From Marinobacter salinus (GTDB taxonomy: Bacteria; Pseudomonadota; Gammaproteobacteria; Pseudomonadales; Oleiphilaceae), in contig NZ_CP017715.1 in the NCBI RefSeq assembly GCF_001854125.1, positions 1,984,001 to 2,048,000 of the forward strand: a stretch of DNA of 64,000 bases, given 5' to 3'. Within the stretch, counting starts at the first letter, position 1. Every line of letters begins with the position of its first letter. Of this stretch, positions 17,694 through 26,781 are shown one piece after another. A model generated the notes under the pieces. That model saw only the letters and a program-made list of their open reading frames with translations, searched no databases and was not told the DNA's origin. The position numbers and the translations under genes are program-made.

Positions 17694-18296
17694 GTGGCAG
17701 GAGCAACGAATCTAAAAGGCAATCAAACCGAGCCGGGGCAACTGTTTTACATCATGGGAGCCTCAGGAGCCGGCAAGGACACGCTGCTGCGCGGCTGTCA
17801 GGATCGCTTTGACGATGGCCAAGGGCCTGTGGTGGCGCGCCGCTATATTACCCGCCAGCCAGATGGGGGCACAGAAAGTCATATCTCCCTCTCGGAAGCT
17901 GAATTCGAGGAACGGGTAACCAAGGACGCCTTTGCCATGCACTGGTCCGCCAATGGTTACCGCTATGGCATCGGCCGGGAGATAGACCTCTGGCTCGCCC
18001 AAGGCAGCCAGGTACTCGTGAATGGCTCACGAGCCTATCTCGACCAGACCCGGTCGCGTTATGGCGACACACTGGTTCCGGTATTGATAAGCGTCGACCT
18101 GACCCTGCTACAAAAACGGCTTGAACTTCGCGGCCGGGAATCGGCAGAGGAAATCGAAGCCAGAATCCGCCGGACCCGTGAGTTGGAACAGCACCTGCCA
18201 CCGGACTGCCTGGTGGTCGCAAACAATGGCAGCGTTGAAGAAGCCGTCACGACGTTATTGGCTGCCATGGCCCGAACCAGAGGAACGTCGGAATGA
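17694..18296 (+). CDS. phnN: PhnN, ribose 1,5-bisphosphokinase
   Basis: A 200-residue P-loop kinase of the guanylate-kinase type, with Walker A GASGAGKDTLL and RRYITRQPDGGTESH. It phosphorylates ribose 1,5-bisphosphate to PRPP, the last step of C-P lyase catabolism. It starts at GTG behind a GGGGG site, nine bases after phnM. It is the last phn gene; no phnO acetyltransferase follows, and the next gene is convergent. Confidence 0.93.
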   Translation: MAGATNLKGNQTEPGQLFYIMGASGAGKDTLLRGCQDRFDDGQGPVVARRYITRQPDGGTESHISLSEAEFEERVTKDAFAMHWSANGYRYGIGREIDLWLAQGSQVLVNGSRAYLDQTRSRYGDTLVPVLISVDLTLLQKRLELRGRESAEEIEARIRRTRELEQHLPPDCLVVANNGSVEEAVTTLLAAMARTRGTSE

Positions 18297-18379
18297 GAAA
18301 GTTGCTGGCTGGGCCGCCATGCATCACTTTACCTACCGAAGTGAGATGTACGGCCTGGGCAGCATTCCCCGCCTGGTTA

Positions 18380-19135
18380 CTAACCGTAGCTGCCATTCAG
18401 CAGCCTGCCGGCATTGGGCACCAGCGGCTTCAGTTTGAGGGCTTTGAGAATCTGATACGTTGTGCAGGTGGCGGCGGAGACCACCGGCAAACCAAGGGAG
18501 TCCTCAACCTGCTGGATCGAAGCTAGCGAGGGCATCTGGACGCATGCAGACAAGACGACCGCGTCGGCACCGGCAACGTTCAGGCGTTTCACAATCTCTG
18601 TCAGCGCCAGTGGGTCGCGCCTTCCCACTTCAAGGTTATCCGGAATTTCAAGCGCAATACTGTCGATCACCTCAAACCCCTCGGCCTCAATGTAATCAAT
18701 TACCATCTGAGTCAGGGGCTTCATGTAGGGGGTTATGATCGCGATGCGCTTGGCACCTAGAATGCCCAGCCCTTCCGTCAGCGCGCCGGCACTGCTGACA
18801 ATCGGCGTCGGATGACCATTCTCCACGGTAACGTCGTGCAGACGAGCCTGGGACTCCCGGTGATATCCCGCTCCTCGGCTCATAATGGCGACGAGGCAGG
18901 CATAACCCATTACGTCTACGGCGGCGTCGGACAATTCCAGCGCACAGCGGTCAGACTCGTCATCCATCGCCGCCAGCTCTTCCCTGGTCACCTTTTTCAT
19001 CCGCATCCGGCTGGAGTGGAAGGTAAAGCGTTCAGGTTCCACCGCCTCCCGGGCCCGGAGCATGGCGGGAATTTCTGTCTCCATGGTGGTATTGGAACTG
19101 GGCACAATCTGACCGATTCGAAAACTCTGGCTCAT
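18380..19135 (-). CDS. maiA: Maleate cis-trans isomerase
   Basis: A 251-residue Asp/Glu racemase-superfamily enzyme. RIGQIVPSSNTTMETEIPA, RFTFHSSRMRM and ITPYMKPLTQ are what I remember of maleate isomerases such as NicE/MaiA. The two catalytic cysteines are Cys80 (YACLVAIM) and Cys198 (LSACVQMPS). The reaction is maleate to fumarate by a covalent succinyl-cysteine intermediate. Arylmalonate decarboxylase and Asp racemase are relatives, but the N-terminal signature favours maleate isomerase. The start at 19135 follows a GGAG site; the in-frame extension upstream would run into matB. It is last in the dctPQM-matA-matB unit and convergent with phnN. Confidence 0.85.
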   Translation of the reverse strand: MSQSFRIGQIVPSSNTTMETEIPAMLRAREAVEPERFTFHSSRMRMKKVTREELAAMDDESDRCALELSDAAVDVMGYACLVAIMSRGAGYHRESQARLHDVTVENGHPTPIVSSAGALTEGLGILGAKRIAIITPYMKPLTQMVIDYIEAEGFEVIDSIALEIPDNLEVGRRDPLALTEIVKRLNVAGADAVVLSACVQMPSLASIQQVEDSLGLPVVSAATCTTYQILKALKLKPLVPNAGRLLNGSYG

Positions 19136-19160
19136 ACTTATTCTCCAGGGCGTATGCCCG

Positions 19161-20690
19161 TCAGGCGCCCTGATAGATATCTTTGTACTCGTCACGGAGC
19201 TGCTTCTTCTGGACCTTGCCCATGGTGTTTCTTGGCAAGGCTTCGACAAAAAAGACCCGCTTGGGTTGCTTGTATTTGGCCAGGTGACCGGCCAGTGCCT
19301 TGATCACATCCGCTTCTGCCAGTTTCTCGCCGGGCAGCAGCACCACAACAGCGGTTACGCCCTCACCGAAATCCGGGTGCGGCACACCAATAACTGCAGA
19401 TTCCATCACTTCGGGCATTTCATCGATAACCTGCTCGACTTCCTTCGGATAAACATTGAAACCTCCGGAAATCACCAGGTCCTTGTCACGGCCGACAATC
19501 TGGACATACCCACGGTCATCAATCAGGGCGAGGTCACCGGTGACAAAGAAGCCATCCTCAAGCAGCTCGGCCCGCGTCTTCTCCGGCATACGCCAGTAGC
19601 CCTTGAATACATTCGGGCCACGAACCTCCAGCATGCCGATTTCCCCCTGAGGCAGTGGCTCATGGGTCCCGGTCTCCGGGTCGGTGATTCGGATCTCCAC
19701 ACCTGGCAGAGGCATTCCCACGGTGCCGGCAATACGGTCGCCATCGTAGGGGTTCGAGGTGTTCATGTTGGTCTCGGTCATGCCGTAACGCTCGAGAATG
19801 GCATGCCCGGTCCGTTTCGCGAACTGCTGATGGGTTTCCGCCGTCAGCGGGGCTGAGCCCGATGTAAACAGGCGCATGTTCCTTGTCAGCTCGGGCGTGA
19901 GGCGGTCATCCTGCAGAAGCCGGGTATAGAAGGTGGGCACGCCCATGAGCGCAGTGCCCTCTGGCATGGCGGCAATAATGGTATCCACATCAAACCTGGA
20001 CATGAAGTACAGGCTGGCACCGGAAATCAGGATGACGTTGCAGGCCACAAACAGGCCATGGGTATGGAAGATAGGCAAGGCATGGATCAGGCGGTCGTTT
20101 TCAGTGAAGCGCCAGGCCTCCGCGAGGCTCTTGCAGTTCGACCCCAGGTTTTTGTGGGTCAGCATGGCGCCTTTTGAGCGCCCAGTGGTGCCTGAGGTAT
20201 AAAGAATCGCAGCGAGATCGTCTTCATCACGCTGCTCGATACCGGTGTAAGCATCCGCATTGGCAACAACGTCCATCAGGGAGCCGTCGGCGCTGGCACC
20301 CAGGGTTTCTACCTGCGGGCAATCGGTTTCAGCAGCAATCGCCTTCGCCGCCTCGAGCGCAGCGGGCTGACACACGAACAAAGCAGGCTCCGCATCCCCC
20401 AGGAAATAACCAATCTCATCCGCCGTGTAACCCGTGTTCAACGGCAGGTATACGCCCCCGATCCGCAGGGTTGCCAGATACAGCAAAATGGCCTCAGGGC
20501 TCTTATCAACCTGCACCGCGACCCGGTCTCCGGGCGTAACACCAAGATCTCTCAGCGCCCCCGCCATGCGTTCAGTCTGAGCCAGGGCATCGGCATAGGA
20601 GTATTTGCCGCCCTCGGGTGTGGTGATGAAATTGGCCGTTCCACGGGCCTGCATTTTGGCGGCAAACGTATCGAACAGGTTATGGTTCAT
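19161..20690 (-). CDS. matB: Malonyl-CoA synthetase MatB
   Basis: A 509-residue ANL-superfamily ligase with P-loop YTSGTTGRSKGAML, the A5 motif ERYGMTETNMNTSNPYDGDR, the hinge GRDKDLVISGGFNVYPKEVE and the catalytic lysine in NTMGKVQKKQL. The ERYGMTETnMNTSNPY region is typical of MatB, which makes malonyl-CoA from malonate, CoA and ATP. The start overlaps the matA stop (ATGA). The context with malonyl-CoA decarboxylase supports the call. Methylmalonate is a likely alternative substrate. Confidence 0.92.
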   Translation of the reverse strand: MNHNLFDTFAAKMQARGTANFITTPEGGKYSYADALAQTERMAGALRDLGVTPGDRVAVQVDKSPEAILLYLATLRIGGVYLPLNTGYTADEIGYFLGDAEPALFVCQPAALEAAKAIAAETDCPQVETLGASADGSLMDVVANADAYTGIEQRDEDDLAAILYTSGTTGRSKGAMLTHKNLGSNCKSLAEAWRFTENDRLIHALPIFHTHGLFVACNVILISGASLYFMSRFDVDTIIAAMPEGTALMGVPTFYTRLLQDDRLTPELTRNMRLFTSGSAPLTAETHQQFAKRTGHAILERYGMTETNMNTSNPYDGDRIAGTVGMPLPGVEIRITDPETGTHEPLPQGEIGMLEVRGPNVFKGYWRMPEKTRAELLEDGFFVTGDLALIDDRGYVQIVGRDKDLVISGGFNVYPKEVEQVIDEMPEVMESAVIGVPHPDFGEGVTAVVVLLPGEKLAEADVIKALAGHLAKYKQPKRVFFVEALPRNTMGKVQKKQLRDEYKDIYQGA

Positions 20691-22048
20691 TTTTCGAGTT
20701 CTCCTTGAAACAATTTTCGACCAAGCTTGCCCAGCTCACGTACGCTCGGGGAACAGACGATTTCGCCGTTCATTGTGTATTTTTCATTGTTGCGTTCGAT
20801 GTTCTCGAGAACATACAGGTAGTTGACCATCAGCCCGGCGGACTGTTTCATGCCGTTTTCCGACACGTCTCCCAGCCAGTTAATCCGGTGCAGCTCCGCG
20901 CCGTTACCCAGGTGGAACCTCGCCACCGGGTTCAGCGGCAGGTTTTCGCTGTTCTTTTCTTTCAGCAGATAGCGGGCCGCCAGCGGCCGAACAACCTCGT
21001 TAAGACGATTCTGTAGCTCCTCATTGGCAGCCCAGTCCGGGTTGTCCAGCAAACTCAGCGTGGCTTGTGCTTCCGGCGTCAGCAGGCCGGAATCCGGGTG
21101 ATAGGTTTTCTCGAGCCAGCTCCGGAACATTGGTAGCGGGGAAAGCGTCACGAAATTTTTCAGGTTGGGCAATTCCTGCTTCAGCTCCTGCACCACCTGT
21201 TTGATCAGAAAATTACCGAACGAGATGCCCCTGAGCCCGACCTGGCAGTTGCTGATACCAAAGAATGCGGCGGAATCCGCCAACTCAGGCGCATCAATGT
21301 CATATTGTTCATCCGCCAGAATGGGCTGGATGCGGTTCGGGATACCCTTGGTCAGCGCTACCTCAACGAAAATCAGAGGCTCATCGCCTATGGCGGGGTG
21401 GAAGAACCCGAAGCAGCGGCGATCCCTGTTGTCCAGCCTCCGGCGCAGGTCATCCCATCCCTCTATCTTGTGCACAGCTTCGTAGCGAATGATTTTTTCC
21501 AGTATTGAGGCCGGAGTTGTCCAGTCAATTCGCTTGAGTACAAGGAAGCCACGGTTGAACCAGGAAGCAAAAAGATGAACGAAATCCGCATTAATGGACT
21601 CGAAATCTTTGTGCCCCTTCATCAGCGCCAGGAAATCCTGGCGCATTTTGACCAGCTCATAGGTTGCCCCCTGAGCCAGGTTCAGACGCCGTAGCAATTC
21701 CTGCCGGAGAGGCTCTGCAACGTCGAACAGCACCGCCAGGTGTTTGTTGGACCGGTCATTTCTATAATCCCGGTAAGCCTTATCGATCCTGTCCGGGTCG
21801 GCCGAAAACTGCTTTGCCAGCACCTCGAAAAAGGCCTGTTTCTCTTCATCACCGAGGGATTGGTAGATGTCCAGAGCCCGGCTCGCCAACACGATGCTGG
21901 CGGCTTCACCATCACTGTGAAGCAACTCTTCGCAGGCAGTGATCAGGTCCCGATGATCGTAGCTGCGTTTTTTGTTTCCAAACTTACGCTGCAAGGCATC
22001 ACGCTGGGTGATATTGCTGAACAGCTCCTGCAAAAAACTCATGTTCAT
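20687..22048 (-). CDS. matA: Malonyl-CoA decarboxylase MatA
   Basis: A malonyl-CoA decarboxylase of about 453 residues: an N-terminal helical domain (about 1-160) and a C-terminal acetyltransferase-like catalytic domain with RRCFGFFHPAIGDEPLIFVEVALT and later LSPLPMFRSWL and RFHLGNGAELHRINW. It converts malonyl-CoA to acetyl-CoA and CO2. Three ATGs lie close together; 22048 has the best spacing from AAAAGG, with 22054 as the alternative. It overlaps matB by 4 bp and follows the TRAP permease gene by 22 bp, so uptake and catabolism are co-transcribed. Confidence 0.92.
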   Translation of the reverse strand: MNMSFLQELFSNITQRDALQRKFGNKKRSYDHRDLITACEELLHSDGEAASIVLASRALDIYQSLGDEEKQAFFEVLAKQFSADPDRIDKAYRDYRNDRSNKHLAVLFDVAEPLRQELLRRLNLAQGATYELVKMRQDFLALMKGHKDFESINADFVHLFASWFNRGFLVLKRIDWTTPASILEKIIRYEAVHKIEGWDDLRRRLDNRDRRCFGFFHPAIGDEPLIFVEVALTKGIPNRIQPILADEQYDIDAPELADSAAFFGISNCQVGLRGISFGNFLIKQVVQELKQELPNLKNFVTLSPLPMFRSWLEKTYHPDSGLLTPEAQATLSLLDNPDWAANEELQNRLNEVVRPLAARYLLKEKNSENLPLNPVARFHLGNGAELHRINWLGDVSENGMKQSAGLMVNYLYVLENIERNNEKYTMNGEIVCSPSVRELGKLGRKLFQGELEK

Positions 22049-22070
22049 AGCCATAACCTTTTGATTGGCC

Positions 22071-23408
22071 TCAGGAGCCGGCACCCATAATCAGGTCCGG
22101 CAGCCACAGGGCGATCTGCGGAAAGAAGCACAGCAGTAAGATGCCGAGGATCATGCACAGCGCGTACGGCAGACTTCCCAGCAGAATGTCCCGGAGCGCA
22201 ATGTCTGGGGCAATGCCCTTGATGATGAACAGATTAAGACCCACAGGCGGCGTGATCAGTCCAATCTCCAGGTTGATGGTCAGAATGACCGCAAACCAGT
22301 AAGGGTCAAAGTTGGCAGCGACAATGATCGGCAACAGAATGGGTGCCGCCATAACGATGACGGCAACCGGCGGCAGGAAGAAACCGGCTACCAGCAGGAA
22401 CAGGTTGATAACCCCCATAAGAACCCAGCGGTTTACCTCCATGTCAGCAATAGCACCGGCAACGGTCTGCGTAATAAACAGCGATGACAGGGCGAACGCA
22501 AAGATTTCTGCCGTGGCAATGATCAGCATGATCATCACGCTCTCGCGCAGTGCATCGCGCATGATGATGCCGATCGGCTTCGCCTGCCACATCCGGTAAA
22601 CCACGATAGCCAGTACCAGGCACAGGAAAGCTCCGACACCTGCAGCTTCGGACGGTGTGGCCACACCGCCGTACAGTGCAAACAGAATGCCCATCACCAC
22701 GAGCAGGAACGGCAGGACCCGCACCAGCGCCTTTAGATTGCCTTCGACGTTTTCCTTGATCTGAGCCGCTGCCTGAGCCACAGGATTGGGGCTGTTGTAG
22801 CCGCCGGCCAGTTTGCAGGCAAGCAGTGTCCAGACCATGAACAGCGCGGCCAACATCAAGCCCGGCATGGCACCGGCGATGAACAGGCGGCCAATGGAGG
22901 TTTCGGTCGAAATACCGTAGACGATCATCGTGACCGAGGGCGGGATCAGAATGCCAAGGGTACCACCGGCGGCGATACATCCGGCGGCGACACCATCGGG
23001 GTAGCCACGCTTGCGCATCTCCGGAATACCCAGCTTACCGATAGCGGCACTGGTCGCCGGCGACGAACCGGATAACGCAGCAAAAATAGAACAGGCCGCG
23101 ATATTGGAAATGGCGAGGCCACCCGGCAGTTTACCCATCCACAGATCGAGGGACCGATAGAGATCCCGGCCCGTGGGCGACGAGGCGACGGCCGCACCCA
23201 TCAGAATGAACATGGGAATGGCAACGAAGCCGAAAGACGCAACGTTTCCGAAAAAGGTTTCGCCAAAGTAGACCAACTCGCCTATGCCACGGTCCAGAAC
23301 CAGGGCTCCAAGTGACACCGCACCCAGTGCAAACGCAATAGGGGTGCCAATGGCCATCAGGATCAGCAAAACAACTACGACGAGAATACCGCTAGTTACC
23401 GGATCCAT
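22071..23408 (-). CDS. dctM: TRAP transporter large permease (DctM)
   Basis: A 445-residue DctM-family membrane protein with about 12 hydrophobic segments. The N terminus MDPVTSGILVVVVLLILMA follows an AGGAGAG site; the in-frame extension to 23495 is the shadow of dctQ. Family motifs include FVAIPMFILMG, ALSGSSPATSAAIGKLGIPEM and GLITPPVGLNLF. It is the ion-coupled channel subunit of the dicarboxylate TRAP importer with DctP and DctQ. The substrate is inferred from matAB and maleate isomerase downstream. Confidence 0.93.
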   Translation of the reverse strand: MDPVTSGILVVVVLLILMAIGTPIAFALGAVSLGALVLDRGIGELVYFGETFFGNVASFGFVAIPMFILMGAAVASSPTGRDLYRSLDLWMGKLPGGLAISNIAACSIFAALSGSSPATSAAIGKLGIPEMRKRGYPDGVAAGCIAAGGTLGILIPPSVTMIVYGISTETSIGRLFIAGAMPGLMLAALFMVWTLLACKLAGGYNSPNPVAQAAAQIKENVEGNLKALVRVLPFLLVVMGILFALYGGVATPSEAAGVGAFLCLVLAIVVYRMWQAKPIGIIMRDALRESVMIMLIIATAEIFAFALSSLFITQTVAGAIADMEVNRWVLMGVINLFLLVAGFFLPPVAVIVMAAPILLPIIVAANFDPYWFAVILTINLEIGLITPPVGLNLFIIKGIAPDIALRDILLGSLPYALCMILGILLLCFFPQIALWLPDLIMGAGS

Positions 23409-23410
23409 AG

Positions 23411-23932
23411 TTAGAGCTCTCCTCGCAGGATTTCTGCCACGTATTGCAGCGACAGCAGAGCGGCGCCAACAGCCACCGGCAGGATTGCCGGCCAAAGAGG
23501 CGGATTCCAGACTGTACCTGTGGTCCAGTCAAAAGCGTAAGCTTCATAGAGGTAGTACCAGCAGCCGTATGTCAGTGCCAGACAGAAGGCCAGGCCCACC
23601 AGTGAAGCGGACAAACGCATAAGGCGCTTGGGGAAGCCCCGCAGTGCGTCGGGTAAGACCGTTACCGCAACATGTCCACCGGTTTTCAAAACATAAGGCG
23701 TACCCAGAAGCATGGACGCCGTAATCGCAAAGGTCGTGAACTCGGTTTGCCAGACAGTGCTCTCACCCAACACATATCGAACAAACACCATGTGAACAAC
23801 GGACAGCACACCGAGCGCAAGCAGAGCACCCGCTACAATTGCGGCGGCCACTGAAACGGCATCCATGCAGCGGATATACCCGCCAAACACACCTCGTTCT
23901 GAGGCTCGTCGATAACTGGAAGATTGGGACAT
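23411..23932 (-). CDS. dctQ: TRAP transporter small permease (DctQ)
   Basis: A 173-residue DctQ-type protein with four hydrophobic segments and the family pattern VFVRYVLGESTVWQTEFTTF, plus GTPYVLKTGGHVAVTVL. It scaffolds DctM in the inner membrane. Its gene lies two bases before dctM and about 90 bases after dctP; a hairpin separates it from dctP. Confidence 0.9.
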   Translation of the reverse strand: MSQSSSYRRASERGVFGGYIRCMDAVSVAAAIVAGALLALGVLSVVHMVFVRYVLGESTVWQTEFTTFAITASMLLGTPYVLKTGGHVAVTVLPDALRGFPKRLMRLSASLVGLAFCLALTYGCWYYLYEAYAFDWTTGTVWNPPLWPAILPVAVGAALLSLQYVAEILRGEL

Positions 23933-23956
23933 AACTCAAACCCGGGAAAAGTTGTG

Positions 23957-23991
23957 CTTGCCCCGTCCGGCCGAAAACCGGAAGGGGCAAG
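23957..23991 (-). other. Stem-loop between dctP and dctQ
   Basis: CTTGCCCC (23957-23964) pairs with GGGGCAAG (23984-23991); inside, CCGG (23967-23970) pairs with CCGG (23978-23981) around a 7-nt loop after a 2x2 mismatch. There is no U tract on the transcribed strand. It sits just after the binding-protein gene and may stabilise its message or trim read-through. Confidence 0.6.
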
Positions 23992-24019
23992 GTGGACAGA
24001 AAACCTGATAGCGGGCTGG

Positions 24020-25018
24020 TTACTCGACAGCCAGCGCAGCATCAATCAGGGCTTGTCCGTTGGGAACATTCTCTGCGAAGGTCTTGTAAGAGCTCTCCTT
24101 GGCAATATTCAGCCACGCCTCGTAGTTCTCCTGACTCATCTGGACTACTTCGACACCGTTCTCGGAGAACACGTCGGCCATCTTCTGGTCAAGTCCCGCC
24201 GCCTCTTTCGCAAAGTACGCTTCCGCTTTCTGACCGGCTTCGGTCAAAGCGGCCTGTTGCTCTGCATTCAGGCTGTTCCAGCTGCGATCAGAAATAAGCA
24301 CCGGCTCATACATGAACCAGAGGGCGTTTTCACCCGGCGCGGTCAGGCAGGTCACCTGCTCGTAGATGCGGTAGGATACAAAGGAGCCTGAAGAGGTATT
24401 AGCGCCGTCCAGAACACCGGTCTGCATGGCGGTGTAAATCTCCGACGATGGCATAGACGCGATGGACGCGCCGGCTGTCGCAAGCATTTCATCGAACGCC
24501 GGACCGGCAGCACGCATGGTTTGCCCCTTGACCGTATCCGGCGAAGTGATGCACTGCTTGTTTGAGGCGAAACCACCCGCCAGCCAGGCATCGGCGAGAA
24601 CCCGGGCACCAGCATCATTGATCACTTTCTTGATCATACCCATGAATTCGGAATCGTTGAGGCGCTGGGCGCGCTCGTGGTTGCGGACCAGGCCAGGCAT
24701 AAGCGTTGCGGAAAATTCAGGATGGCGACCACTTGCGTAATCCAGCGGCAGGGAGATCATATCCACTCTCCCACGAACCAGCGCACCCCATTGTTCTTTG
24801 GCTTTGAACAAAGACTGACCCGGATACACCTGAAGTTCGAGGCCGACATCAGCAGCTTTAACTTCCCGTGCCATCAGTTGCACCATCTCGTCTCTCACAT
24901 CCCCTTTCCCGCCCGGGAACTGGTGGGAGACGCGCAACGTTGTCTCGGCAGCAACGACACTGGAAAAAAATACAGACAGGGAGGCCGCTATGGCCAGTTT
25001 AGCGAAGGGCATCTTCAT
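24020..25018 (-). CDS. dctP: TRAP transporter substrate-binding protein (DctP)
   Basis: A 332-residue periplasmic protein with a Sec signal peptide (about 1-24, ending SSVVAAE). The mature domain begins TTLRVSHQFPGGKGDVRDEM, and the DctP signature RAAGPAFDEMLATAGASIASM carries the substrate-binding arginine. It should bind malonate or a similar dicarboxylate. It is first in the dctPQM-matAB-maiA unit and divergent from a GntR regulator. Confidence 0.92.
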   Translation of the reverse strand: MKMPFAKLAIAASLSVFFSSVVAAETTLRVSHQFPGGKGDVRDEMVQLMAREVKAADVGLELQVYPGQSLFKAKEQWGALVRGRVDMISLPLDYASGRHPEFSATLMPGLVRNHERAQRLNDSEFMGMIKKVINDAGARVLADAWLAGGFASNKQCITSPDTVKGQTMRAAGPAFDEMLATAGASIASMPSSEIYTAMQTGVLDGANTSSGSFVSYRIYEQVTCLTAPGENALWFMYEPVLISDRSWNSLNAEQQAALTEAGQKAEAYFAKEAAGLDQKMADVFSENGVEVVQMSQENYEAWLNIAKESSYKTFAENVPNGQALIDAALAVE

Positions 25019-25062
25019 TGTTTGTCTCCAGAATTGTTTTTGTATTATTGATCAGACTAATC

Positions 25063-25107
25063 TGATGTATACATCATTAGACTTGTTGTATATTGTTGTC
25101 AACACAA
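25063..25107. promoter_or_regulatory. Operator region of the malonate/maleate regulator
   Basis: TGATGTATACATCA at 25063-25076 is a perfect 14-bp palindrome. A second site, TTGTATA at 25086-25092, and an imperfect dyad at 25093-25107 (TTGTTG, CAACACAA) follow. FCD-type GntR proteins commonly bind TGTATACA-like palindromes. The sites lie in the divergent promoter region between dctP and the regulator gene. Confidence 0.6.
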
Positions 25108-25159
25108 ATTGACTAAAGTATAACCACGTCCGATTTCAACCATAGGCAGGACGACGACA

Positions 25160-25834
25160 ATGAAGCGTTCAAGTACCCAGAAGCTGAAAGACGCCCTTGA
25201 AGAAGACATCATTAATGGCCGTCTGCTCCCCGGCGAGAAGCTTGATCACGATGCCCTGGCCAAACAATATGGCGTGTCCCGGACACCGATTCGTGAGGCT
25301 GTACAGCAACTGGTGGTCAGCGGTCTGGTGACTGTGAGGCCCAAAAAAGGCACCTTCGTCGCCAAAGTAGGTTTTGATCAGTTGATCGAGATGTTCGAGG
25401 TGATGGCGGAACTGGAAGGCATGTGCGGGCGACTCGCGGCCAGAAGGATTCAGCCAGACGAACTTGAGGCCTTGCGCGCAGCACTACATCGCTGCGAGGA
25501 ACCAGAGGTTATGGCCGATCCGGACGACTACTATTACGAAAACGAAGAGTTCCATAATTGCATCTACTCTGCCAGCCACAATAGCTTCCTGGCCTCAGAG
25601 GCAAGGCAGCTAAAACAGCGTTTAAAACCGTATCGTCGTCTGCAGTTACAGGCCCGAAACCGGGTTCATAACTCTGTTGAAGAACACCGTAAGATCTTTG
25701 AGGCGATCGAGATGGGAAAAGAGCGAGAAGCCGAGCAACACCTGAAAGAGCATGTGATGATTCAGGGTGCCCGGTTCAGCGACTTTGTATCGCAGGTCAA
25801 GGAGTTTGGCGACTCTTCCAGGAAAGCCTCCTGA
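25160..25834 (+). CDS. GntR/FCD-family regulator, probable MatR
   Basis: A 224-residue regulator with a GntR winged helix (LDHDALAKQYGVSRTPIREAV) and an FCD effector domain holding metal-site-like residues (EFHNCIYSASHN and SVEEHRKIFEAI). MatR-type repressors of malonate genes are in this family and respond to malonate. It is divergent from dctPQM-matAB-maiA, with TGTATACA palindromes between, so it very likely controls that operon. It is convergent with the Usp gene, 19 bp away. Confidence 0.85.
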   Translation: MKRSSTQKLKDALEEDIINGRLLPGEKLDHDALAKQYGVSRTPIREAVQQLVVSGLVTVRPKKGTFVAKVGFDQLIEMFEVMAELEGMCGRLAARRIQPDELEALRAALHRCEEPEVMADPDDYYYENEEFHNCIYSASHNSFLASEARQLKQRLKPYRRLQLQARNRVHNSVEEHRKIFEAIEMGKEREAEQHLKEHVMIQGARFSDFVSQVKEFGDSSRKAS

Positions 25835-25853
25835 GAAGAATCGCGATAGCCGG

Positions 25854-26705
25854 TTACCTAAGAATAACGAGCGGCTTTTCTGCGGTTTTCAGCATGGTGG
25901 TTGTTGTACTGCCCACCAAAAACTGCCGAATGCGGGAATGGCCGTAGGCGCCCATCACGAGAATGTCGATATCATGCTCTTCCTGATAGGCGTGGAGCGC
26001 AGGCTCGACATCTCCGGCACGAATAGCCAGCGTAATTTCCGATTCGAGGCCGCCTAACATCTTCTCCGCCTTTTTCAGCTGTTCCCAGCGGTCATTGGTG
26101 TCCGGGCCAATCATTACAAGATGCAGCGGCATCCCCTTCAACACCGGACTACCGGCCAGCAATTCAACACCTTTGAACGCAGTGGCACTGCCATCAAAGG
26201 CCAGCATGGCACTTTGAGGCGCCCTGAATTGGTCCGGCACCAGCAGAATTGGCCGGTGCACGCTCCGAATGACGGTTTCAAGCTGGCTACCAATATGAAT
26301 GTCACGATCGGAACTGCTCTCCCCATGCAGTCCCATCACCAGCAGGCGGGTCTGGTTTTCGAGCGAAAGCAGCGACTCCGTCAGGTCATCATGGCGCTGA
26401 CGCTTGGCCACGTCATTAACGCCTGCTGCCTTCACCCGGCGCTCGGCTTCATCGAGCATATGATGACCATGCTCAAGTGCCAGCTTCGAGCGCTTGCGAT
26501 CAAGCTCCGCCAGCTCATCCAGCAATTGCTCCCGACTGCCCAGGCCAATGCTGCCAGCGAGATCCGGCTCAGCGGGATAGCGCTCTTCATCCAGAACGTG
26601 AAGCAGCGTCATGGGTGTTTCCATGTGCCGGCTTGCCCAGGCGGCGTAGTCACACACAGCCGGTGCAGCGCGGGAACCGTCAATACAGGCTACTACTCGT
26701 AACAT
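25854..26705 (-). CDS. Universal stress protein, tandem UspA domains
   Basis: A 283-residue protein with two Usp domains (about 1-150 and 155-283). The second has the ATP-binding motif GAYGHSRIRQFLVGS; the first has the looser GLHGESSSDRDIHIGS. The ATG at 26705 follows a GCGAGG site. An in-frame ATG at 26780, one base after the sulP stop, would add 25 polar residues by translational coupling. Usp proteins downstream of SulP transporters are common in marine bacteria and may tune the transporter to energy status. Confidence 0.88.
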   Translation of the reverse strand: MLRVVACIDGSRAAPAVCDYAAWASRHMETPMTLLHVLDEERYPAEPDLAGSIGLGSREQLLDELAELDRKRSKLALEHGHHMLDEAERRVKAAGVNDVAKRQRHDDLTESLLSLENQTRLLVMGLHGESSSDRDIHIGSQLETVIRSVHRPILLVPDQFRAPQSAMLAFDGSATAFKGVELLAGSPVLKGMPLHLVMIGPDTNDRWEQLKKAEKMLGGLESEITLAIRAGDVEPALHAYQEEHDIDILVMGAYGHSRIRQFLVGSTTTTMLKTAEKPLVILR

Positions 26706-26781
26706 CTCAACCTCGCCTTGCTGATCCTTGTGGTTGTTATTCTGACTGCGATCGTTGCCGGATTCCTTGGTCTGGGTCATA

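Noticed and set aside
18293..18526. A 77-codon frame overlapping the phnN stop (ATGA), considered as a phnO remnant
   Set aside because: Most of it is antisense to the maleate isomerase gene, and it has no acetyltransferase features.
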